This document shows, piece by piece, positions 50,784-58,336 of a stretch of 64,000 nt of DNA. The stretch is taken from the NCBI RefSeq assembly GCF_014269035.2, contig NZ_JABWRP020000017.1, forward strand, positions 62,001-126,000, given 5' to 3'. The notes under the pieces are model-generated. The model made no database searches, had not been told where the DNA came from, and saw only the letters and a program-made list of their open reading frames with translations. Within the stretch, counting starts at the first letter, position 1. Each line of letters starts with the position of its first letter. Position numbers and translations under genes: made by a program. This DNA is from Pseudomonas vlassakiae. Its GTDB lineage: Bacteria; Pseudomonadota; Gammaproteobacteria; Pseudomonadales; Pseudomonadaceae.

Positions 50784-52054
50784 GGTTGGGCAGTCTCGAG
50801 GATCAGGATGGCGCGGAAGTCGTTGACGTTGGTACGGGTCGGCTCGGTGACGATCAGGGCATCGAGCGCGGCGAAGTAGCCATAGCCGTTGTTGTTGTCC
50901 AGCTCATCGCTGGCCGACAGACCCAGGGCTTCGGCGCGTGCGTAGCTGCTCGGGGTCATGTAGGCGCCGGCATTTTCCTCTGAACCGTCGATGCCGTCGG
51001 TATCACCGGCCAGGGCATACACGCCGGGCAGGCCTTTGAGGCTTTCGGTGAGGCTGAGCAGGAACTCGGCATTACGCCCGCCACGGCCATTGCCGCGCAC
51101 GGTGACGGTGGTTTCACCGCCCGAGAGGATCACGCAGGGCGCCTTCAGCGGCTGGCCGTGCAGCACGATCTGCCGGGCAATGCCGGCGTGCACCTTGGCC
51201 ACTTCGCGCGATTCACCTTCCAGGTCACCGAGGATCAACGGGCTGAAGCCGGCCTGGCGGGCTTTGACCGCCGCGGTTTCGAGCGACTGCTGCGGTTTGG
51301 CGATCAGCTGGAAGTGGCTGCGGGCCAAAGCCGGGTCATCGGCCTTGACGGTTTCCGAAGCGGGGTTGTTGAGCCAGTCGATGACGGCTTTCGGCGCTTC
51401 GATGTCGTAGCGCTTGAGGATTGCCAGGGCATCGGCCGAGGTGCTCGGGTCGGCCACGGTCGGGCCGGAGGCGATGACGGTGGCCAGGTCGCCAGGCACG
51501 TCGGAAATGGCATAGGTGTAGACGGTGGCAGGCCAGCAGGCCTTGGCCAGGCGGCCGCCCTTGATCGCCGAGAGGTGCTTGCGCACGCAGTTCATCTCGC
51601 CGATGGTGGCGCCGGATTTGAGCAGCGCCTTGTTGATCTGTTGCTTGTCAGCCAGGGTCAGGCCTGCGGCTGGCAGTGCCAGCAGGGCGGACCCACCGCC
51701 GGACAGCAGGAAGATGACGCGGTCGTCTTCATTGAGGTTGCTGACCAGCTCCAGCACGCGCTTGGCCACGGCCAGGCCGGCGGCGTCGGGGACCGGGTGA
51801 GCGGCTTCGACCACCTCGATCTTCTGGCAGTTGGCGCCGTGACCGTAGCGGGTCACGACCAGCCCGGAGACGTCGCCTTGCCAGCTTTTTTCGACCACTT
51901 CGGCCATGGCGGCTGCGGCCTTGCCGGCGCCGATGACGATGACCCGGCCGCTACGGTCGGCGGGCAGGTAGGGTTCGAGCACCTGACGTGGGTGGGCGGC
52001 GGCGATGGCTGTGTCGAACAGGTCGCGGAGAAGTTTTTGCGGATCGACCGACAT
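50780..52054 (-). CDS. ttuD: Glycerate 2-kinase (TtuD/GckA, MOFRL family)
   Basis: A 424-residue kinase that makes 2-phosphoglycerate from glycerate. The family is also annotated as hydroxypyruvate reductase, an older name. Segments VIVIGAGKAAAAMAEV, LLSGGGSALLALP and the MOFRL part CVILSGGETTVTVRGNGRGGRN are present. The ATG at 52054 follows GGGAG. A CA-type Hfq/Crc motif lies just upstream, and a terminator-like hairpin separates it from glxR. Confidence 0.92.
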   Translation of the reverse strand: MSVDPQKLLRDLFDTAIAAAHPRQVLEPYLPADRSGRVIVIGAGKAAAAMAEVVEKSWQGDVSGLVVTRYGHGANCQKIEVVEAAHPVPDAAGLAVAKRVLELVSNLNEDDRVIFLLSGGGSALLALPAAGLTLADKQQINKALLKSGATIGEMNCVRKHLSAIKGGRLAKACWPATVYTYAISDVPGDLATVIASGPTVADPSTSADALAILKRYDIEAPKAVIDWLNNPASETVKADDPALARSHFQLIAKPQQSLETAAVKARQAGFSPLILGDLEGESREVAKVHAGIARQIVLHGQPLKAPCVILSGGETTVTVRGNGRGGRNAEFLLSLTESLKGLPGVYALAGDTDGIDGSEENAGAYMTPSSYARAEALGLSASDELDNNNGYGYFAALDALIVTEPTRTNVNDFRAILILETAQP

Positions 52055-52070
52055 GGCAGGCTCCCATTTA

Positions 52071-52078
52071 TTGTTGTT
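52071..52078 (-). promoter_or_regulatory. CA motif (Crc/Hfq-type) before ttuD
   Basis: On the transcribed strand AACAACAA occurs 17 bases before the ATG, just ahead of the Shine-Dalgarno. It fits the AAYAAYAA motif through which Hfq and Crc block translation in Pseudomonas when preferred carbon sources are present. Binding is inferred only. Confidence 0.5.
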
Positions 52079-52088
52079 CTGCAGAATC

Positions 52089-52133
52089 AAAAACGCCCCT
52101 GGAACTGCCTCCGTGCAGGCCGAACCAGGGGCG
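52089..52133 (-). terminator. Terminator-like hairpin after glxR
   Basis: On the minus strand a perfect 9-bp stem CGCCCCTGG/CCAGGGGCG, with a further inner hairpin, is followed by TTTTTG. It stands between glxR and ttuD, so gcl-hyi-glxR and ttuD-pyk may be separately or partly separately transcribed. Confidence 0.8.
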
Positions 52134-52190
52134 GGTGTTGCTCGGGGTCACGCTCGAGCCTGTGGTCGCAGGCTCAAGGGTGTGGACGTC

Positions 52191-53084
52191 TTACTTGTCG
52201 TCGCGGATCGAGAAGTTGGCCATGTGCTCCAGGCCTTTGATCAGCGCCGAGTGGTCCCAGTTGCCGCCGCCCAGGGCCTGGCAGGTGTTGAACACTTGCT
52301 GGGCATTGGAGGTGTTGGGCAGGTTGATGCCCAGTTCCTTGGCGCCTTGCAGGGCCAGGTTGAGGTCCTTCTGGTGCAGGTTGATGCGGAAACCTGGGTC
52401 GAAAGTGCCTTTGATCATGCGCTCGGCGTGCACTTCGAGGATCTTCGACGACGCGAAGCCGCCCATCAGCGCTTCACGCACCTTGGCTGGGTCGGCGCCG
52501 TTCTTGGCGGCGAACAGCAGGGCTTCGGCAACGGCCTGGATGTTCAGGGCGACGATGATCTGGTTGGCAACCTTGGCGGTCTGGCCGTCACCGTTGCCAC
52601 CGACGCGGGTGATGTTCTTGCCCATGGCTTCGAACAGCGGCAGGGTGCGCTCGAAGGCTTTCGGGCAGCCGCCGACCATGATGCTCAGGGTCGCGGCCTT
52701 GGCCCCGACTTCGCCGCCGGACACTGGGGCGTCCAGGTAGGCAGCGCCAGTGGCCTTGATCTTCTCGGCGAAGGCTTTGGTGGCGGTAGGGGAGATCGAA
52801 CTCATGTCGATCACCACCTTGTTCGGGCCCACGCCTTCGGCGACGCCGTTTTCACCGAACAGGACGCTTTCGACCTGTGGGGTATCCGGCACCATGATGA
52901 TGATGAACTCGGCTTCCTGGGCCACTTCCTTCGGGTTGGCCAGGGCCACGGCGCCAGCGGCGATCAGGTCGGCCGGTGCCGCGTCGTGGTGGGTGGAAAC
53001 GAAGATGCTGTGGCCTGCTTTCTGCAGGTTCTGCGCCATGGGCTTGCCCATGATGCCAGTGCCGAGGAAACCGATTTTAGCCAT
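52191..53084 (-). CDS. glxR: Tartronate semialdehyde reductase GlxR
   Basis: GlxR reduces tartronate semialdehyde to glycerate. The 297-residue beta-hydroxyacid dehydrogenase has the NAD(P) motif GFLGTGIMGKPMA at residues 5-17, the substrate segment DAPVSGGEVGAKAATL and the catalytic Lys region NQIIVALN upstream of helix K. It lies between hyi and ttuD in pathway order. Confidence 0.95.
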   Translation of the reverse strand: MAKIGFLGTGIMGKPMAQNLQKAGHSIFVSTHHDAAPADLIAAGAVALANPKEVAQEAEFIIIMVPDTPQVESVLFGENGVAEGVGPNKVVIDMSSISPTATKAFAEKIKATGAAYLDAPVSGGEVGAKAATLSIMVGGCPKAFERTLPLFEAMGKNITRVGGNGDGQTAKVANQIIVALNIQAVAEALLFAAKNGADPAKVREALMGGFASSKILEVHAERMIKGTFDPGFRINLHQKDLNLALQGAKELGINLPNTSNAQQVFNTCQALGGGNWDHSALIKGLEHMANFSIRDDK

Positions 53085-53142
53085 GAGAAATTACCTCTTT
53101 TGTATTTGTTGAATCTCGATTGAGCAAGCGGTGCAGGCGCTT

Positions 53143-53163
53143 TGTGGGAGCGGGTGTCCCACA
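53143..53163 (-). repeat. Small hairpin between hyi and glxR
   Basis: TGTGGGA/TCCCACA with a 7-base loop in the 97-base gap. It resembles a shortened REP unit (TGTGGGAGCGG). It may modulate relative expression of hyi and glxR. Confidence 0.5.
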
Positions 53164-53181
53164 GAGGCTGTCGCTTGGTCC

Positions 53182-53964
53182 TCAGATTGCGTTGTGCGTT
53201 TTCAGCCAGCCCAGGCCCGCTTCGGTGGTGGTCAGCGGCTTGTATTCCGCGCCCACCCAGCCTTGGTAGCCGATGCGGTCCAGGTGCTCGAAGAGGAAGC
53301 GGTAGTTGATCTCGCCGGTGCCGGGTTCGTTGCGGCCCGGGTTATCGGCCAGCTGGATGTGGTTGATCAGTTTCAGGTTGGCTTCCATGGTGCGAGCCAG
53401 GTCACCTTCCATGATCTGCATGTGGTAGATGTCGTATTGCAGGAACAGGTTGTCGCTGCCGACTTCGGCCTGGATTTCCAGCGCCTGTTTCGTGGTGTTC
53501 AGGTAGAAGCCAGGGATGTCGCGGGTGTTGATCATTTCCATGACCAGGCGTATCCCGGCAGCTTTCAGCTTGTCGGCGGCGTAGCGCAGGTTTTCCACGA
53601 AGGTCTTGCGCACGTCGGCGCACTGCAGGCCTTGTGGACGAATGCCGGCCAGGGCGTTGACCTGGGTGTTTCCCAGGACCTTGGCGTATTCGATGGCCTT
53701 GTCTACGCCGGCGCGGAACTCTTCGACGCGGTCTGGGTGGCAGGTGATACCACGCTCACCTTTCGACCAATCGCCGGCCGGCAGGTTGAACAGCACCTGA
53801 GTCAGGCCATTGGCGTCCAGTTGCTGCTTGATTTCGGCAGCACTGAAATCGTATGGGAAGAGGTATTCGACACCGCTGAAACCAGCGTCGGCGGCAGCCT
53901 TGAAGCGGGCCAGGAAGTCCTGTTCGGTGAACAGCATGGACAGGTTGGCAGCGAAGCGAGGCAT
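53182..53964 (-). CDS. hyi: Hydroxypyruvate isomerase Hyi
   Basis: Hyi interconverts hydroxypyruvate and tartronate semialdehyde. The 260-residue TIM barrel has the family start RFAANLSMLFTEQDFLARF, metal-site residues in LVMEMINTRDIPGF and LQYDIYHMQIMEGDL, and the C-terminal GAEYKP motif. ATG follows AAGGAG. Located between gcl and glxR. Confidence 0.95.
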   Translation of the reverse strand: MPRFAANLSMLFTEQDFLARFKAAADAGFSGVEYLFPYDFSAAEIKQQLDANGLTQVLFNLPAGDWSKGERGITCHPDRVEEFRAGVDKAIEYAKVLGNTQVNALAGIRPQGLQCADVRKTFVENLRYAADKLKAAGIRLVMEMINTRDIPGFYLNTTKQALEIQAEVGSDNLFLQYDIYHMQIMEGDLARTMEANLKLINHIQLADNPGRNEPGTGEINYRFLFEHLDRIGYQGWVGAEYKPLTTTEAGLGWLKTHNAI

Positions 53965-53986
53965 GGGTTGTCTCCTTGCGATGAAG

Positions 53987-54009
53987 GCCCCCGGGGCAAG
54001 CCTGGGGGC
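53987..54009 (-). repeat. Hairpin between gcl and hyi
   Basis: GCCCCC (53987-53992) pairs with GGGGGC (54004-54009), with partial inner pairing. Lacks a T-run. Possibly a processing or attenuation site between the highly expressed gcl and downstream genes. Confidence 0.45.
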
Positions 54010-54018
54010 GTCAGGCGA

Positions 54019-55794
54019 TCAGTCCAGCAGCGAGATGGCGGTTGGCGCGTCGTTACCGACCAGGGCCAGGTCTTCGAACTCGTTGACCGCATTGATCTCG
54101 GTGCCCATGGAAATGTTGGTCACACGTTCGAGGATCACTTCGACCACGACCGGTACGCGGAACTCTTCGGCCATCTTCTGTGCCTTGAGCAGGGCTGGGG
54201 CGATCTCAGCCGGCTCGAACACACGGATGGCCTTGCAGCCCAGGCCTTCGACCACGGCGACGTGGTCGACACCGTAGGTGGCAGCGTCGGTCGAGTTGAT
54301 GTTCTCGAACGCCAGTTGTACACAGTAATCCATGTCGAAGCCACGCTGTGCCTGACGGATCAGGCCCAGGTAGGCGTTGTTCACCAGCACGTGGACGTAC
54401 GGCAGGTTGAATTGCGCACCGACGGCCAGTTCTTCGATCATGAACTGGAAGTCATAGTCACCCGACAGCGCGACCACCTTGCGCTTTGGATCGGCTTTGA
54501 CCACGCCCAGCGCGGCAGGGATGGTCCAGCCCAGCGGGCCGGCCTGGCCGCAGTTGATCCAGTGGCGTGGCTTGTACACGTGCAGGAACTGCGCACCGGC
54601 AATCTGCGACAGGCCGATGGTGCTGACGTAGCAGGTGTCCTTGCCGAACACCTGGTTCATCTCTTCGTACACGCGCTGCGGCTTGACCGGCACGTTGTCG
54701 AAGTGGGTCTTGCGCTGCAGGCTCGCCTTGCGCTGCTGGCAGTCTTCCAGCCAGGCCTTGCGGCACTTCAGCTTGCCAGCGGCTTTCCATTCGCGGGCCA
54801 CTTCGAGGAACACGTCCAGGGCCTTGCCAGCGTCGGAAACGATACCCAGGTCCGGCGTGAACACGCGGCCAATCTGGGTCGGTTCGATGTCCACGTGCAC
54901 GAACTTGCGGCCTTCGGTGTAGACGTCGACGGAACCGGTGTGGCGGTTGGCCCAGCGGTTACCGATACCGAACACCAGGTCGGATTTCAGCAGGGTGGCG
55001 TTGCCGTAGCGGTGCGAGGTCTGCAGGCCGACCATGCCGACCATCTGTGCGTGGTCGTCGGGGATGGTGCCCCAGCCCATCAGGGTCGGGATTACCGGTA
55101 CGCCGGTCAGTTCGGCGAACTCGACCAGCTTGTCGCTGGCGTCGGCATTGATGATGCCACCACCGGCTACCAGCAGCGGGCGCTCGGCGTCATTGAGCAG
55201 GGCCAGGGCTTTTTCGGCCTGTACGCGGGTGGCGGACGGCTTGTTGATTGCCAGTGGCTCGTAGGCGTCGATGTCGAATTCGATTTCGGCCATCTGCACG
55301 TCGAACGGCAGGTCGATCAGCACCGGGCCTGGGCGGCCGGTGCGCATTTCATAGAAGGCCTTCTGGAAGGCGTAGGGCACTTGGCCCGGCTCCAGAACGG
55401 TGGTGGCCCATTTGGTGACTGGCTTGACGATATTGGTGATATCGACCGCCTGGAAGTCTTCCTTGTGCAGGCGGGCACGGGGTGCCTGGCCAGTGATGCA
55501 AAGGATCGGGATGGAGTCGGCCGAGGCGCTGTACAGGCCGGTGACCATGTCGGTGCCGGCTGGGCCGGAGGTACCGATGCACACGCCGATGTTGCCTGGG
55601 TTGGCCCGGGTGTAGCCCTCGGCCATGTGCGAGGCGCCTTCGACGTGACGAGCGAGGACGTGATCGATGCCACCGACTTTCTTCAGGGCCGAATACAGCG
55701 GGTTGATGGCAGCCCCCGGGATGCCGAACGCGGTATCTACACCTTCACGGCGCATGACCAGAACGGCTGCATCGATTGCTCTCATTTTGCTCAT
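54019..55794 (-). CDS. gcl: Glyoxylate carboligase (tartronate-semialdehyde synthase) Gcl
   Basis: Gcl joins two glyoxylates to tartronate semialdehyde with loss of CO2, using thiamine diphosphate. The 591-residue protein has FGIPGAAINP at the N-terminus and Val51 in ARHVEGASH, the position where other ThDP enzymes carry a catalytic Glu and Gcl is known to carry Val. The ThDP-binding GDYDF...NNAYLG segment lies in the C-terminal domain. It is first in the operon and stands behind a TTGTATACAA palindrome. Confidence 0.97.
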   Translation of the reverse strand: MSKMRAIDAAVLVMRREGVDTAFGIPGAAINPLYSALKKVGGIDHVLARHVEGASHMAEGYTRANPGNIGVCIGTSGPAGTDMVTGLYSASADSIPILCITGQAPRARLHKEDFQAVDITNIVKPVTKWATTVLEPGQVPYAFQKAFYEMRTGRPGPVLIDLPFDVQMAEIEFDIDAYEPLAINKPSATRVQAEKALALLNDAERPLLVAGGGIINADASDKLVEFAELTGVPVIPTLMGWGTIPDDHAQMVGMVGLQTSHRYGNATLLKSDLVFGIGNRWANRHTGSVDVYTEGRKFVHVDIEPTQIGRVFTPDLGIVSDAGKALDVFLEVAREWKAAGKLKCRKAWLEDCQQRKASLQRKTHFDNVPVKPQRVYEEMNQVFGKDTCYVSTIGLSQIAGAQFLHVYKPRHWINCGQAGPLGWTIPAALGVVKADPKRKVVALSGDYDFQFMIEELAVGAQFNLPYVHVLVNNAYLGLIRQAQRGFDMDYCVQLAFENINSTDAATYGVDHVAVVEGLGCKAIRVFEPAEIAPALLKAQKMAEEFRVPVVVEVILERVTNISMGTEINAVNEFEDLALVGNDAPTAISLLD

Positions 55795-55819
55795 GGTTTG
55801 TGCCTCATTGATTTTGTAA

Positions 55820-55829
55820 TTGTATACAA
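55820..55829. promoter_or_regulatory. TTGTATACAA palindrome before gcl
   Basis: A perfect 10-bp palindrome lies 26 bases upstream of the gcl start. A second copy is at 55959-55968 before the divergent GlcG-like gene. The pair probably binds the repressor of the glyoxylate genes, perhaps a GntR-family GclR-type protein not in this window (inference). Confidence 0.65.
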
Positions 55830-55958
55830 CTTGCTTTGTGCCAGAGTGTATTCATGGCTGGCCGCTCAGGTCAACGGGTTTTCGTCGGACACGATCCCTT
55901 TCGTTCGAGCGCCCGTGAAAACGGGGGTTTGCGGTCTCGCATACGATCGTTTCAATTT

Positions 55959-55968
55959 ATTGTATACA
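55959..55968. promoter_or_regulatory. TTGTATACAA palindrome before GlcG-like gene
   Basis: Second copy of the palindrome, 84 bases before the GlcG-like start and 130 bases after the copy at gcl. It allows joint control of both divergent transcripts. Confidence 0.6.
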
Positions 55969-56051
55969 AAAAATAGTCCAGTTGTGTTCTATTGGCTCAT
56001 CGATTTTTCACCTGCCCTCAGGGCTTCTCACAACAAGAAGAGGACCTTTCC

Positions 56052-56492
56052 ATGAACGCTTTGAACCTGAAAGTCGCTGTCAGCCTGGTGAACGCCGCGT
56101 TGGCGGCGGGCCGCACGATCAATGCCGCACCCCTGACCGTGGCCGTGCTGGATGCTGGCGGGCACCTGCTGGCCTTGCAGCGCGAGGACGGCGCCAGCTT
56201 GATTCGCCCGGAAGTGGCCACCGGCAAGGCCTGGGGTGCGATTGCCCTGGGCAAGGGCTCGCGCCTGCTGGCGCTGGATGCGCAGCAACGGCCGGCGTTT
56301 TTCGCCGCGTTGAACGGCTTGGGCGAGCGGCCGGTGGTGCCGGCGCCGGGTGGTGTGCTGATTCGTGATCAGGATGGCAAGGTGCTGGGCGCTGTGGGGA
56401 TCAGCGGCGATACATCGGATATCGACGAGCAATGCGCGATCAGTGCGATCGAAGAGCTGGGGCTGAAGGCGGATGCGGGGGTAGCGGCTTAA
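56052..56492 (+). CDS. GlcG/HbpS-family heme-binding-like protein
   Basis: A 146-residue GlcG/HbpS-like protein (LTVAVLDAGGHLLALQREDGA, PGGVLIRD, GAVGISGDTSDIDE). Members often accompany glycolate or glyoxylate genes, and some bind heme or cob(II)alamin-like ligands; the biochemical role is not settled. ATG 56052 follows AAGAAGAGGA. Two residues before that lies AACAAGAA, a possible CA motif. Divergent from gcl and sharing its palindrome. Confidence 0.88.
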   Translation: MNALNLKVAVSLVNAALAAGRTINAAPLTVAVLDAGGHLLALQREDGASLIRPEVATGKAWGAIALGKGSRLLALDAQQRPAFFAALNGLGERPVVPAPGGVLIRDQDGKVLGAVGISGDTSDIDEQCAISAIEELGLKADAGVAA

Positions 56493-56510
56493 TTCTCTGC
56501 TGCCTGTTCC

Positions 56511-56657
56511 GGCGTATCGCGGATAAATCCGCTCCTACAGGCCTGCTCGGGCGTATCGCGGATGAATCCGCTCCTACAGGCCTGCTGGGGCATATTGCGG
56601 ATAAATCCGCACCTACAGGCTGTGGTGATTCTTGTAGGAGCGGATTTATCCGCGATG
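56511..56657. repeat. REP cluster (three direct, one inverted)
   Basis: Units of about 28 bases (GCGGATAAATCCGCTCCTACAG and variants) occur at 56514-56542, 56552-56581 and 56591-56620 in one direction and at 56632-56656 inverted. They fill the gap between the convergent GlcG-like and RutR-family genes. Confidence 0.92.
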
Positions 56658-56673
56658 AATCCAGCGCCGTCTT

Positions 56674-57285
56674 TCAGGCTGCCTCAGGCTCACAGCCCTT
56701 GAGCACCATGCGAATGATGGTATCGGCCGCAGCATCGTAATCGCTGTCGGCCAGCCTGGCCTTGCCGGTCACCGCCGAAATCTGCCAATCGAAATCGGCA
56801 TAGGTCTGGGTCGCGGCCCAGATGCTGAACATCAGGTGGTGGGCATCGACATGGGCGATCTGCCCGCGGTCAATCCAGCGCTGGATGCACTCGATGTTGT
56901 GCCGGGCTTGCTCGTTCAACTGTTCCACCTGGCTTGGCGACAGGTGCGGTGCGCCATGCATGATTTCGCTGGCGAACACCTTCGAGGCATGGGGCAGGTC
57001 ACGCGAAATGCGGATCTTCGAGCGGATGTACGCACTCAATACTTCTTTCGGATCACCGTCGGCGTTGAACGGCGTCGATGCCTGCATGATCGGCGCGATG
57101 ATGCTCTCCAGGACCTCGCGGTAGAGGTTGTCCTTGGATTTGAAGTAGTAATACACGTTCGGCTTGGGCAGGCCGGCCTTGGCGGCGATGTCACTGGTCT
57201 TGGTGGCGGCGAAGCCCTTGTCGGCGAATTCTTCACTGGCTGCGCGCAGGATCAGTTCCTTGTTGCGCTCGCGAATGGTGCTCAT
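56674..57285 (-). CDS. RutR-family TetR-type regulator
   Basis: A 203-residue TetR-family protein. The N-terminal helix-turn-helix (about 8-55, with SDIAAKAGLPKPNVYYYFKS) is followed by a C-terminal domain with RISRDLPHASKVFASEIMHG and MFSIWAATQTYADF, both close to E. coli RutR, which senses uracil and controls pyrimidine, purine and glutamine-related genes. The ATG at 57285 is preferred to the longer frame. A role in nucleobase catabolism fits the neighbourhood. Confidence 0.9.
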   Translation of the reverse strand: MSTIRERNKELILRAASEEFADKGFAATKTSDIAAKAGLPKPNVYYYFKSKDNLYREVLESIIAPIMQASTPFNADGDPKEVLSAYIRSKIRISRDLPHASKVFASEIMHGAPHLSPSQVEQLNEQARHNIECIQRWIDRGQIAHVDAHHLMFSIWAATQTYADFDWQISAVTGKARLADSDYDAAADTIIRMVLKGCEPEAA

Positions 57286-57417
57286 GGTCAGGGATCTTCC
57301 TCGTGTCTGGCCACCTCTAAGAGGGATCGGGCATGGTAGCACCGCGCCCGACGGGCGCTCAAGGCAGGGGCTTTGGGCTAGAATCCGGCAAATCGACTCA
57401 TTCGGATGCAAAAAAAA

Positions 57418-58332
57418 ATGGCAGGAAGCAGTTTACTGGTACTGATCGACGATATCGCCACGGTGCTCGACGATGTGTCGGTGATGACCAAGGTTGCGGC
57501 GAAGAAGACCGCAGGCGTGCTGGGCGACGACCTGGCCCTCAATGCCCAGCAGGTTACCGGTGTGCGCGCCGATCGCGAGCTTCCGGTGGTTTGGGCGGTG
57601 GCCAAGGGCTCGTTGGTGAACAAGGCGATTCTGGTGCCGGCGGCGCTGTTGATCAGCGCGTTCATCCCTTGGGCGGTGACGCCACTGCTGATGCTTGGCG
57701 GCGCCTACCTGTGCTTCGAAGGCTTCGAGAAGCTGGCGCACAAGTTTCTGCACAGCAAGGAAGAGGACGAACTGCATCACGAGGCACGCAAGGAGGCTGT
57801 GGCCGATGCCGCTGTCGACCTCGTAGCGTTCGAGAAAGCCAAGGTCAAGGGCGCGGTGCGTACCGACTTCATCCTCTCCGCCGAAATCATCGCCATTACC
57901 CTGGGTATCGTCGCCGACACGCCGCTGACGCAGCAAATCATCGTGCTGTCGGGCATCGCGGTGGTCATGACCATCGGTGTGTATGGCCTGGTGGGTGGGA
58001 TCGTCAAGCTTGACGACCTGGGACTGTGGATGACCCAGAAGTCTTCAGCGCTGTCTCGTTCGATCGGCAATGGCATCCTGCGAGCCGCGCCCTACATGAT
58101 GAAGAGCCTCTCGGTGATCGGTACTGCGGCGATGTTCCTGGTCGGCGGCGGGATTCTGGTACACGGCGTGGTGCCCCTGCATCATGCGATCGAGGCCTTC
58201 AGCGAGGGGCGCGGTGGGTCGCTGACCAGCGGTTTGCTCAACGGCCTGGCCGGTGTGCTGGCCGGGGGTGTGGTGCTGGCGGTGGTGGCTGTTGCGGGTA
58301 AACTGTGGCGGGCGTTGCGGCCCGCCACATGA
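57418..58332 (+). CDS. DUF808/YedI-family inner-membrane protein
   Basis: A 304-residue protein from MAGSSLLVLIDDIATVLDD, the same start as E. coli YedI. Several hydrophobic helices (about 65-100 and 150-300). An ATG four codons earlier (57406) is in frame across an A-rich run and cannot be excluded. Function is unknown. It converges on the sulfatase gene with 4 bases between stops. Confidence 0.87.
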   Translation: MAGSSLLVLIDDIATVLDDVSVMTKVAAKKTAGVLGDDLALNAQQVTGVRADRELPVVWAVAKGSLVNKAILVPAALLISAFIPWAVTPLLMLGGAYLCFEGFEKLAHKFLHSKEEDELHHEARKEAVADAAVDLVAFEKAKVKGAVRTDFILSAEIIAITLGIVADTPLTQQIIVLSGIAVVMTIGVYGLVGGIVKLDDLGLWMTQKSSALSRSIGNGILRAAPYMMKSLSVIGTAAMFLVGGGILVHGVVPLHHAIEAFSEGRGGSLTSGLLNGLAGVLAGGVVLAVVAVAGKLWRALRPAT

Positions 58333-58336
58333 GGGC

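Noticed and set aside
53131..56055. 974-codon plus-strand frame opposite gcl/hyi
   Set aside because: Spans two well-supported minus-strand genes and their spacer; no start signal and no recognisable domain.
56511..56657. CRISPR-like array
   Set aside because: Units are palindromic REP elements with short variable gaps and mixed orientation; spacers are too short and no cas genes occur.
57166..57170. Frameshift or fusion in the RutR-like gene's long frame to 57411
   Set aside because: The extension is non-coding leader; the TetR domain is complete from the ATG at 57285.
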